Shown in pieces: positions 23,969 through 35,700 of a stretch of 64,000 bases of DNA. Under the pieces are notes generated by a model that searched no databases, was not told the origin of the DNA, and saw only the letters and a list, made by a program, of their open reading frames with translations. The position numbers were made by a program, and so were the translations under genes. Source of the stretch: Conchocele bisecta (Eukaryota > Mollusca > Bivalvia > Lucinida > Thyasiridae); contig CM055275.1 of NCBI GenBank assembly GCA_029237695.1, positions 3,536,160 to 3,600,159 on the forward strand, given 5' to 3'. Within the stretch, counting starts at the first letter, position 1, and every line of letters starts with the position of its first letter.

Positions 23969-24403
23969 TAAAGGTACATGCCCACGCAGTAGGCACAAAC
24001 TGTTCTTTATAGGAATTAAATAAGTGTATACGTGTGTCACTATTCTACCAGTTCTAAACAATACGATTGCCTGCTATATAGATATAATCATTTAGTAATA
24101 TTTATTTTACTGATAGTGACTCGCGGTGGTATCAGGCTATATTCATATGCAAATGAGGCATGATATTTTTTAATTATTTACACTAATTAAATGCGTCACC
24201 TGGAAAAATTATATTTTCGACAGATTAAAAAGTATGATCATTGCACAACAACAAATAAATACAGAGAATAAATAGTTAGTTAATAAATCCGTTAACATTT
24301 TAAGGAGAAACGGTTATCGGCCCTGATATCAGCGTGGAAATTTACGTCTGATATAAAATGTCTGATAATGCCGATCAATACGTGGGGTAATGACGAATAT
24401 CAT
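23969..24403 (+). mobile_element. Foldback MITE family R2, copy d
   Basis: Starts TTAAAGGTACATGCCCACGC and shares CATATGCAAATGAGGCATG and ACGTGGGGTAATG with the other copies. The right end is truncated at about 24403. Confidence 0.82.
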
Positions 24404-24504
24404 AGACCATGATCAGAGTGTTAAAATTAATGTTGAGGCCGCTCTGGAGCGACATTGGCTGTCATACTTACTGTCTATTTTCTCAACTGGTGACTCACAT
24501 GTAA

Positions 24505-24670
24505 TGTATGGCAAGACATAGAGGATTTAGAGGATTTTCCATCGTGCATGTGTGAATAGCGCGAAATAATACGCGCGAGAGTGCGTCGGCTTCCGCGTAA
24601 ATAACGAGTAAGCGAGAGAACGAGTCGCTTAATTAAGCGAGAGAAGCCGACGTACACCAGTGTATTATTT
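24505..24670. mobile_element. GAAATAATACGC hairpin element, copy 1
   Basis: The arms GAATAGCGCGAAATAATACG ... GTCGGCTTCCGCGTAA pair with AGAAGCCGACGTACACC ... TATTATTTCAAGCTATTC. The same architecture occurs at 43500-43665. Confidence 0.75.
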
Positions 24671-24682
24671 CAAGCTATTCCA

Positions 24683-25090
24683 GGGCTCCAGATAAGGAAT
24701 TAGTAATTGAGTATTGTCACTCCATCATTTCTGAAGTAATTGGGTACTTCAAAATTTTAATTGGGTAAAATAAAATCAAACTAGTCTACTGTTTACACAT
24801 CAACAGACAGTAATTATTGAATAGTTTGATTCGAAATGAAAACATGTCTTGGCATTTCATTATAATTATCTCCTTGGAGATAAGACAATTCTAATGAAAT
24901 ACCAAGATGTGTCTTCATGGAAAATAAGACAAATATGCTATACTTGTGGTTTGTTTATTGTTTTCTGTAGCATGATAAAGGTACCACACAATTTACATTG
25001 CTTTTTGATACTCGCTACATCTGATTTCAATTGGGTTTTTGGCAATTTTAATTGGGTATTTAAGCAAATACGCAGCTTAGCTGGAGGAGG
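24683..25090. mobile_element. CTCCAGATAAG repeat, copy 1
   Basis: The left end is GGGCTCCAGATAAGGAATTA. The right end is GCAGCTTAGCTGGAG, a diverged inverted version. TAATTGGGTAAAATAAAATC and GAAATGAAAACATGTCTTGG are shared with 29610-29990. Related copies lie at 46251-46640 and around the 3.4-kb transposon. Confidence 0.7.
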
Positions 25091-25527
25091 AGTATTCAAA
25101 CATATACGTTGGAACATTTATTAAATTTCTGAACAACATCTTCGAATAAAAATGCAATTTATAAAGTCTCGGGGACGTTTGCATCGGCGTATGAATTTTT
25201 GTGGGCAGTGCTTATTTTATAACTACTGTGGGAGAGTGATTACGGGTGTTCTCTTCACGATGTATTATATATTTGTAAGTTGACAATTACGGGTTTTCTC
25301 TCATAGACAAATCCATGTGGATACCAGCTTGAAATGTAATAAACACAGTAACGTATGTCACACGGTGCTAACCGTTTCAGACATAAACAACTGATATGAG
25401 AGGTGTCGTGTCGTCTAGAGGTGTCGTCTAGACTAGTCCATTTATACAAATGGGATGTTTTACAAAAAAAAAAGGAAATATTATTGCGAAAATGGCAGAT
25501 CCTGAAAAGGCGGCTGGTTATTAACCC
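25091..25527. other. Spacer, no gene seen
   Basis: It contains ATTACGGGTGTTCTCTTCAC, which occurs with variation in reverse at 43125-43200, so part is a decayed repeat. No coding feature was recognised. Confidence 0.4.
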
Positions 25528-25966
25528 GGGGGCCGTTTCACTAAACTTCGTAAGACTAAAATGTTCGTAAGTGCAAAATTATGATAGTCTGTAACTTTCT
25601 GTTTTCTTGTAAACAATTACTAGATTTACATTTATTGAGCATAGGCTGCATATGCAGCATATGCTCAATAAATGTAAATCCATTAATTAAAATGTCCAGA
25701 CGATACTAATTTTGCACTTGCGAACATTTTAGTCGTACGAAGTTTAGTGAAACGCCCCCCCCCCCCCCCGCTCACCTTGATCTACACACATTTCGGATCG
25801 TCTGAACATTTCAATTGATGGATTTACATAGGCATAGCCTATGCTCAATACATATAAATCCAATAGTTGTTTACAATAAAACAGTGTTAATGTGAAATTT
25901 ACAGACTATCATAAGTTTGCACTTGCGAACATTTAAGTCGTACGAAGTTTAGTGAAACGCCCCTCG
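25528..25966. mobile_element. Foldback MITE R3, copies b and c
   Basis: Copy b (25528-25760) is complete with ends CCGTTTCACTAAACTTCGTA and a GCATAGGCTGCATATGCAG centre; a run of C follows. Copy c is the right half of another element and ends GTACGAAGTTTAGTGAAACG near 25964. Confidence 0.85.
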
Positions 25967-26294
25967 CCTCAGATATCGTTGAGAGGACGAAATACACTGC
26001 AGATATTAACAGACGGTCGGTTAATCTGGATATGTAAATATTGGAATTGTAGCATGTGGTATTGAAAGGGTTAAATAATGTCCAACGCTGTTTGTCAGTC
26101 TCAAACGAAAGCTGTTGTAGTTTATCTCCAAACACACCCACAGTCCCGTTACAATCTTGTCGATAGAGAACAGTTAGTTCTGATCACGCTTACCAACGGG
26201 TGTCCATCTTACACACGTGTGTACGTACACCATTGTCTGCGCTATTCTTGCCGATATTTGTCAATTTATTTATTTAAGAAATATTGTTAATACT

Positions 26295-26475
26295 GTGTTT
26301 CAAGCAACTTGATTGTCCCAGTCTGAGCTGTGCTACATACAGCTCAGACATGGACAATCAAATTGCTTGATTTCAAGCATAATATTCAATTGAATATCGT
26401 GCTTGAAATCGAGTAGCTTGATTGTCTGAGTCTCAGCTGAAACACAGCTGAGGCTCAGACAATCATATTGCCTAA
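26295..26475. repeat. Clustered inverted repeats around CAGCTCAGAC
   Basis: Three short hairpins in series built from AGCAACTTGATTGTCC, CTGAGCTGT/ACAGCTCAGA and TTGATTTCAAGC arms. A diverged relative is at about 12420-12500. They lie about 130 bp upstream of the glutathione transferase start codon. Confidence 0.65.
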
Positions 26476-26605
26476 TTTCAAGCAAATATACAAGTATCTA
26501 AAAACAAAGAGATTGACACGTGTTGATTAGCGCAGGCGGGCGTGTTAAACGTTGATAATAAGGACTAGATTAACGCAGTCGGTTGTGTATATCAAAACAG
26601 GAGCG

Positions 26606-26738
26606 ATGCCGTCGTACAAGTTGCTGTATTTCGAGGCCCGAGGCGCTGCCGAGGTTTCTCGTCTCGTGTTCGCGGTGGCGGGGCAGGAGTACGAGGATGA
26701 GAGGCACTCAAGGGAGGATTGGCCGAGCATAAAGGCGG
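26606..26738 (+). CDS. GST coding exon 1
   Basis: Encodes residues 1-44 and the first base of codon 45. The start ATG at 26606 fits the sigma-class N-terminus exactly. An upstream in-frame ATG at 26552 would add 18 residues not expected in the family. The donor is G|GTAAGT. Confidence 0.93.
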
Positions 26739-29700
26739 GTAAGTTAATATACACGTATGTCGTAGAAACAAAATGGCTACCCGGCTCCATACCTCTCGCG
26801 AGGGTAGCAATTTAACCCCATCTATTTAATGTAACGCATGAAAAAGTGATTTTTGCAATCGGTTATCCGGTGTGTTTGATATGATAGCAATATAAAACTG
26901 TCGAATACATTATACACATGCAGAAATTGGTTATTTTACAGTTTCAATGTGTTTATCTGACATTTACATGTATATCTTGTAAATTTTAAAGCTTCATTTC
27001 GTGTTGAATATTGAACAACAACTAGAGAAAAGATGGTTTCCATGGGAAAATGATTCCCCTGTTCTATTATTTTTGGCAATTTACTAGCTATACATCAAAT
27101 ATTATATGTTTAAAGGTATAACATATACAGTTTACTACATTTTGACATAACATTGACAGGTTTGGGTATGAACTTCGGTTGCTTACATTTTTTGAATAGG
27201 TCAAATTGTAGCCATAGATAACATATTGGAGGCTAGTAGCTCGTATGTCCGGGTTATTTTTTCCCATCCTTAAATATAAGTCAACAAACTATACATAAGA
27301 CAGATGAAATAGTAAAAGACATACGTAGAGATGTGATTATCTAAGGTAGGGATTCCGCTGGCGATCGCCCCTTTCGCAATTGGCATACAAATACACAATT
27401 TGCGATAAAAAATAACAATTTTCGAAAAAAACAATTTTTTTTTCGAAAATTGTAATTTTTTATCGCCAATTGCTTATTTTTATCCTATTGGTTATTCCTT
27501 TTTTTTTTTTTTTTGAAGTGGCGATTTTTTTATTTTTCCCAGCGGAATCCCTGCTAAGGTAATGTAACATATATGTGGCTTTGAATGAAGAAATGGGGCT
27601 TCTGGAATTATATTTGTACGGAGCCCCGCAGGGGACATGGATTACTTTTTATTAATTCGTCCCCACGAAATAATAATTCGTTCCTTCAGTTTAACAATTC
27701 GTCCCCCGAATTAACAATTCGTTCCCACGAAATAAGAATTCGTTCCCACTGGAATTCTTAATTCGTAGGAACGAATTGTTAAATCGAAGGAAATAATTGT
27801 TAATTCGTGGGAACGAATTGTTAATTAATGGGAACAAATTGTTAATTCGCGGGACCAACTTGTTAAATTTAGGGAACGAATTGTTATTTCGTGGGAACGA
27901 ATTAATAAAAGAAAAATAATAATTATACGTCCCCTGCGGGGCTCCGTAATATCGTATATACATATCGTATATTATATTTGCAGCTACAAAATAACCAGAT
28001 TTCTTCGAAACTACCAGGCCCGTTCGCAGGGGTGGGGGTGCGACGGGTGCGTACGCACCCCCCTAAATTCGCCGAGGTCCGCTATTTTTCAAACAGTAAT
28101 ATCAACAAATCTTGAAATGCTTTAATATACAGGTAATTTGCATGAAAATGCCACCGTTGAATCCGAATTTAAATGACATCAAATGCAGGAGAGTGCATTT
28201 CAGGCCATCTAGGTTTAAACAATTTCAGGAGGGTGCGTCAGGGGCGAGCCCCATGTAGTGGCGCGAGTACGCTAGGGGGGTAACCCCCCCCTAGCGTACT
28301 CACGCCACTACATGGGGCACGCCCCTGACGCACCCCCTGACGCACCCCACAATAGAAAATCCTGCGTACGGGCCTGACTACATATCATCATCATCGATAG
28401 CTACATTCATGACTCACACGTACAGCTTCATGCTCAATGTTAATCTATACCGACTTAGAACTCAGTGTTACATTTCTTATGTAGCAGGCTAAATTCAATG
28501 GTGTACATATTTACAGATCAACCGATGCAACAGATGCCCGTACTGGAAGTAGACGGTGTGAAATATTGCCAAGGCAACGCCATCGCCCGCTATCTGGCCA
28601 GGGAATTTGGTGAGATCACTAAACATAATTATTGTTTACCCTAGTTTCTCGACCAATGAATCGCATATTGTGACACTGTCGCCAATATCTAATAACTTAA
28701 TAATTAAATGTTCAGCCACTATAATTAATCGATTCTTAAGTCTGTGCCAAACTCCATGGACCACCAAATGCAGCTCATGAAGACGCGTTTGCTGCGCCAT
28801 ATTTCATCAAAATCCGTTTCATATTAAGGAAAATATCAAATAATACTTTCAAGATTTCAACACTTTCAGCCACTGTTGTTGTTGTTATAACCACGTGATC
28901 ATGCACCTTGGTATATACCTTGGAGAATAGCATTGCCGTTCATATACTTTATGTTACAGAACAGAATAGAACAAAGCCTTTATTTGCAATATTCTCAGAC
29001 CACACAGTGGCATATGTGTGCATACAAGTACAGAATAATTTGTATTATCAACAACAACATGGCGGACAATAAATATGCATGCAAATATGTTCAAAACAGA
29101 ATAAACCAATACTTAATTTTGGCTAGAGTAAATCGTGTTATCACCAATATTGAGCATTACCTTTGTAGAAAGAACGTAGTTGGGGATAAATTTACAAGGA
29201 TTGAAATTATGTGATTATCACGCAATGGGGTTGGTATGTTATTGTGTTTTATCCCGTCAACACAGCGAGTATGTGCCGTGAAACACGGTGCCGTGAAACA
29301 TTTTTGATATCCAGTCAATACTATTTTTCCATTTTCCAGCCATTTGTAGGCTCGCCCATCCCTTTTCCTGAGCCTTGCCAGATATTTTTTCCCATTCACG
29401 GCACTAACCTACTATTCTCTATCTATTTTCCTTATTTCTGAACCAAAGTATATATTGTGACCACTCATTTGAACCGTCTCGGCGACAACATATACTTCTG
29501 ATGAGAAATAAAGAAATTCATGAGCCTTGCCGGATATTTTTTCCCATTCACGGCACTAACCTACTATTCTCTATGACTCTTTGGGTGTGTCCTTATTTTG
29601 GTCAGCAGTATACAGGGCTCCAGAGTATTGTCACTCCATCATTTCTGAAGCAATTGGGTATTTCAATATTTGAATTGGGTAAAATAAAAGCACACTACTA

Positions 29701-32700
29701 ATTACACATCCACAGACAGCAATTGTTGAATAGTTTGCTTCGAAATGAAAACATGTCTTGGAATTTCATGAGAATTCGGTAATTGTAATGAAATACCAAT
29801 GTGTGTTTTCATGGATAATAAGAAAAATATGCTATATTTGTGGTCTGTTCATTGTTTTCTGCAGCATGATAAAGGTACCATAAATTTGTATTGCTTTTAG
29901 ATAATCGCTACTTCTCTGATTTTAATTGCGTTTTTGGAAATTTTAATTGCCTGGGTATTTAAGCAAATTCGCAGCTTATCTGGAGCGCTGTAGTATATTA
30001 TATCGGGGGTCAGAATATTGTAACATTGTTCTGTAGGCAGTCATTAAAACGTGCATGTACACGCACTGCCGTCTGCCACCGTAAAAAGCGTATTCCGCCA
30101 AGTTTTAACTGTTTAGTCTTGATCCATCTTGGGCGATCATGTTGCGTGATACGCATATACCGTTTCGGTCAGTATGATTCGAAATGGTACCCCAAGACAC
30201 TAGCGAAAGTGTAGACCCCTGATCAGACTGCGCGGATGCGCAGGCTGATCTGGGGCTACACTGATAGCAAAGTTAAGTACACTTGAATGAGGTTACACTG
30301 TGTAGCAAATTCAAAACAGCGAGTCGTGTCTCGTACGTGTGTAAACATATCTTATTGATAACAACCCGCCGTATCACAAACGGGTTCACTGCTGTAGACA
30401 TCAGAAAGGTGATGACGGTAGATTTCGAATGTGCTTGGAAATTTAAGCAATTTCCAATAGAGTTCTTATTGTTTATCATGGTTTCTCGACCAATGAAAGC
30501 ACAGTATTTCGTCTCACGTAGTCGTATACCGCGACTCTTTCACGGCTGTAAATTGCAAAAATAGTATTGACTGGATATCAAAAATGTTTCACGGCACCGT
30601 GTTTCAGGGCACATAGGAACTGCGTTCACGGGATAATGTATATTACGTAGAAAAGTTTGCATTTGTCTGACAGATATCAGCGTTTACACTGGTCACAAAC
30701 TAAGTGAAGCACCTTTTGTTGCGTCGGAACATTTTACGAGACACAACTGGTTCCCGATTTTGTTGGACACTGAATACCAACGTCGTTGAGCTGGGCCCAT
30801 ACACCATCCTTTCGAGTGACGTCACAACCACCTGCGATATTAATATCTGCACCGCTATTCAGGACCGTACGCAGGGGGGTGCGACCGGTGCGCACACACC
30901 CCCCTAAATTCGTCGAGGTCCATTATTTTTCAAACAGTGATCATAACAAATCTTGAAATGCATTAATACTCAGGTAATTTGCATGAAAATGTCACAATTT
31001 ACCACCGTTGAAATCCGAATTTAAATGACTGAAAATGCAGGAGAGTGCATTTCAGGCCATCTAGGTTTAACAAATTTCAGGGGGACCATGCCCCCGGACC
31101 CCCTAGCGTACTCACTCCACTACGTGGGGCTCGCCCCTGACGCACCCCCCTAATAGAAAATCCTGCGTACGGGCCTGCTATTTATTAGTAAATAGTGGAT
31201 TTTTTTTTCCTTTCAGAATAATTGAAATAAGGACCTGTTTTGTAAATAGTTTATGTAATTTCTATCTGGAATTAAATACTATAATCAGCTAAAAAATGGA
31301 TACACTATTGTGCTTTGTTATTCCTAAATCAGATGGGTACGGTAGTCGACAAAAGGTTGAGGAAGTTTTTAGCATAAATTTTAATTTCCGCCAGCAAACT
31401 TTATAAAAAAATAAGAAGAAAATACTGTAATTAAACTTATTATGTGTAACGGATATACAAAAGCGCCAAGTTCACAATCAGTTTTCATATTACTTCACCA
31501 GTAAACAGTGTAAAATAGCATACACAGTTTGTTTGCTTTTTCATAGAACCACTCTCAAGACCTACCCGCACGCGGCCGCTTAATCATGTTAACAGAGAAA
31601 GAACTTGCATTGGCAAGTTCTTTCTCTGTTAAGCGTCCGCGTGCAGGTAGGTTTTGAGAGTGGTTCTGTGAAAAAAAAATACTTTTTAAGTTAATAAGAG
31701 TATTTTCTTCTCCTATTTCTAAAGTTTGCTGGCTGAAATTTAAATTCATGCTAAAAACTTCATCAACCAAAGGGTTGAGGAAGTTTTTAACATAAATTTA
31801 CATTTTTTTCAAAGCCTTGTTTGTTTTTACCGGATACGTATGTTTTGGTCAACTGGGTGCACGCTTAACATAGAAAAGGTATTCCGTTGAGAACACTGTT
31901 ATATTATCCTCTACATTTGCAGGCCTATGCGGTAAGACCAACCTAGAATACATGAGGATAGAAGAGCTGATCGAGGTGTTGGTGGACCTGATGAAGGAGT
32001 TTATCAAGATTTATCACGAGCAGAATGACGGCCAGAAGGCGACACTGATGAAGGCGCTCGTCACCGAGACTATGCCAAAATTCATGGGCTTCTACAACAA
32101 ACGCCTGTGCGAGAACAAGGACGGTGGTGGTTTCTTTGTCGGGGACGAGGTGAGATGGTTAATATAGATTTTTATCCCGTCAACACAGTGCGTATGTGCC
32201 GTGAAACACGGTGCCATGAAACATTTTTGATATCCAGTCAATACTATTTTTGCATTTTACAGCCATTTGTAGGTGTTGACGGGATAAATAGAATAGTAGG
32301 TTAGTGCCGTGAATGGGAAAAAATATCTGGCGCGGCACGGAAACGGGATGTGCTCGGCAGAGCCTCGCCCATCCCGTTTCCTGAGCCTTGCCTTATATTT
32401 TTTCCCATTCACGGCACTAACCTACTATTCTCTATATAGCTTAAAGAGCCAATTTGTCGCGTTATGGGTTTTTTTCACAGGGGCGCCGGAAGCATCATAA
32501 AATCCTCCGTCGAATTCTAGTGGGTGCCCGCGCTACCCACCCAAAATGTATACTGTTGTTGCCACTCCGGTTCAACTGAGTGGTAACAACTAACACTTTT
32601 GATGAGAAATGAGAAAAAATGCAGAAAGAATAATTACATTCCGTTTGTATACGCCAGTATAATTCCAGCACAAAAATATTTACACAATTCCCTAACATTT

Positions 32701-35700
32701 TATTGGTCCGTTGCAAGTCTCCGTCCAAAATTTATATCCCAGTAAACTCCATGCCGAACTACTTTCTGTAACCGTCAGGCGCAGTTAAAGTAATTCTTAA
32801 GAAAACGGAAAATAAACACATTTTCTTGATGAATTTATTTCAAATGCTGGAATTATAAGGAATGAATGGCCGTTTTGTGGAATTTATCAGGGATATAAAC
32901 TTGGAAAAGTCGTGGGAATACTGGACGAGGCCTTAAAAATTACAATTTTCGAAAAAAAAAAAAAAAAAAAAAAATGTTTTCTTTTTTTTCGAAAATTGTT
33001 ATTTTTTATCGCTTCGTCCAGTATTCCCGCGACTTTTCCAAGTTTATACCCCCGATAAATTCCACAAAAAGGCCATTCATTCCTATATTGATAACAAAAA
33101 CGGGACGTATCATATATTCACCTGTCATCAAACGTTTTGATATTTCACTCATGCCTTTCTCTAATGATTCTCTATCATGCTGTGACAAATCTCTATTATG
33201 CTGTGACAAATCCACGACGTTCAGACCTCCGCTAATCAATGTCAATGTCTTAGTGCTTTCATAAACTTAACGTTGGGGGAAATTTGTTATATTTTCCTTT
33301 CACCAAACATTTTGATATTTCACATAAATTATGCCCTTCTCTAACGTTTCTGTGTCATGCAGTTTCTCTGACATATTCACGACTCTCAGACTCCAGCTAA
33401 GCAAAGTTCAAGATCACAATCTTTGTGCTAACGTTATTATATCATGCGTGACAAATCCATGATGCTCAGACCCCTGCTAACCCCAATGTAAATGTCACTG
33501 TCTTGGTAACTTCATAAACTTAACGTTGGGGGAAATTTGTTATAATATCTGTTTCCTTTCACCAAACGTTTTAATATTTCACTTGCCTTCGTCTAATGAT
33601 TCTCTATCATGCTGTGACAAATCCACGACATTCAGACCCCCGCCAACCCCAAGGTCACAGTCTTAGTGCTTTCATAAACTTAGCGTTGGGGATCATTTGT
33701 TATAATATATGTTTCCTTTCACCAAACATTTTGATAGTTTACACATGCGTTTCTCTAATATTTTCTATCATGCTGTGACAAATCCACGATGCTCAGACCC
33801 CCGCAAACCCCAATGTCAAGGTCACAGTCTTATTGCTTTCATAAACGTAACATTGGGAACATTTGTTATAATTTATGTTTCCTTTCACCGCTCTTCTTGA
33901 TAGTTTACATAGCCCTTCTTCTAATGGTTCTCTATCATGCCATGTCAAATCCACGATCCTCAGACCCCCTCTAACCCCGAGGTCAAGGTCACAATTTTAG
34001 CGCTTTACCGAACTTAACATTGCGGGAAATTTGTTATAATATTTGTTTGATATTCGTTAAACTAAAGCACCACAAGGCGCGCTTCGTTGTCTTCTAGCAA
34101 CTCTTGTTCCATTTACGCACTCTGTATCCTTGTTCACTCAATAAATCGAGTTCAACTTGACGGATCGTAACCAAAATCGGTATACATGTTTATCACGGGA
34201 GGGCGAAGAAATATTTTGATTTTCAAAAAAAAAAACGATAACTTATCTCCCCTTAGTGGCCATTTTTAGCCAGGTTTTTTTTTAAAAAAGTCAAGGCTAT
34301 TGGATTGGCGAAAGCCGGGCGGGCGGGCGGGGCGGCGGGCGGGCGGCGGGCGGCGGGCTGCGGGCGGCGTCCACAATCAATGTTAAGTCTTCGTGTTTGA
34401 GTCCATTTCTTTGTTACTGTACCACCTAGGACCACCAAACTTTCACAGCTTCATAATCAAGGGGTGCCCACCACATATTACTATCCAACATGTTACTTTT
34501 TTTTTTAACGTCACTCATTTTTTCCGCGCAGTCGACTTAGCCATTTTCAATGTTAAGTTTTCGCGTTTACAATGTTAAGTTTTCGTGTTTGAGTCCATTT
34601 CTTTGTTACTGTACCACCTAGGACCACCAAACTTTCACAGCTTCATAATCAAGGGGTGCCTACCACATATTACTATCCAACATGTTACTTTTTGTTTAAC
34701 ATGACCCATTTTTTCCGCGCAGTCGACTTAGCCATTTTGAATGTTAAGTTTTCGCGCTTACAATGTTAAGTTTTCGTGTTTAAGTCCATTTCTTTGGTAC
34801 TGTACCACCTAGGACCACCAAACTTTGACAGCTTCATAACCAAGGGGTGCCTACCACATAAAACTATCCAACATGTGACCATTTGTTTTACCTTCACCTA
34901 TTATTTCTACGTAATTGACTTAGCCATTTTCAACGTTAACTTTTTAACGTATGTCTGGTTAAAGTTTTTTGGTTAAAAGTTTTTCATTACACTATATCTC
35001 TGCAACTGCTTCGCCCATTACCTTGAAACTTCACATGGGTGTTTATCATCATCCATATTTTCATTCTACCCCCAACCGTGCGGCCCCTGTGCCCAATGTC
35101 AAGGTCAAATTACTTTGAATTGTTTTGTTAAAGTTTTTTTGTGTACTATATCTCTGCAACTGCTTCACCCATTACCTTGATATTTCACATGGGTGTTTAT
35201 CATCATTGTCGCACCCGCTTGCAGAAAGCGCGATATCGTCGGCATTTTGGCATACGTCCGTCCGTACATCCGTGTGTCCGGTTAAAGTTTTTTCGTTAAA
35301 GTTTTTCCATCTAATATATCTATTTTGTTAGTGTCCATGCCTCGCCCCAAGGCGCGACATGCAGGCCACGGGCATCTAGTCTACAAAAAGTGGGTATAAT
35401 TATGTTATCCAAGTGCCTCGTTTCTTGTTAATTTTCGGACTCTGTATCCATGTCCACGCAATAACTCAAGTTCTACTTGACGGATCGTAACACAATTATG
35501 TTTACATGTTTATCATGGCACGATGAAGAACTATATTGGTTGTCAGTGAGTTATCTCCCCTTGTTGAATGGCCTTGCCTCGACGGGCATATATTGTGACT
35601 TTCAGCACTCTTGTTATGTATGTCAAAATTATTGGTCCGGTAGTCTTCGCGTACAATAAACATATACAATTATGATACAGTAAAACCTGTGAATAAAGGC

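Noticed and set aside
26552..26605. Upstream in-frame ATG extending the GST by 18 residues
   Set aside because: The family starts at the MPSYKLLYF position, with Tyr8 in place. The extra residues have no counterpart in sigma GSTs.
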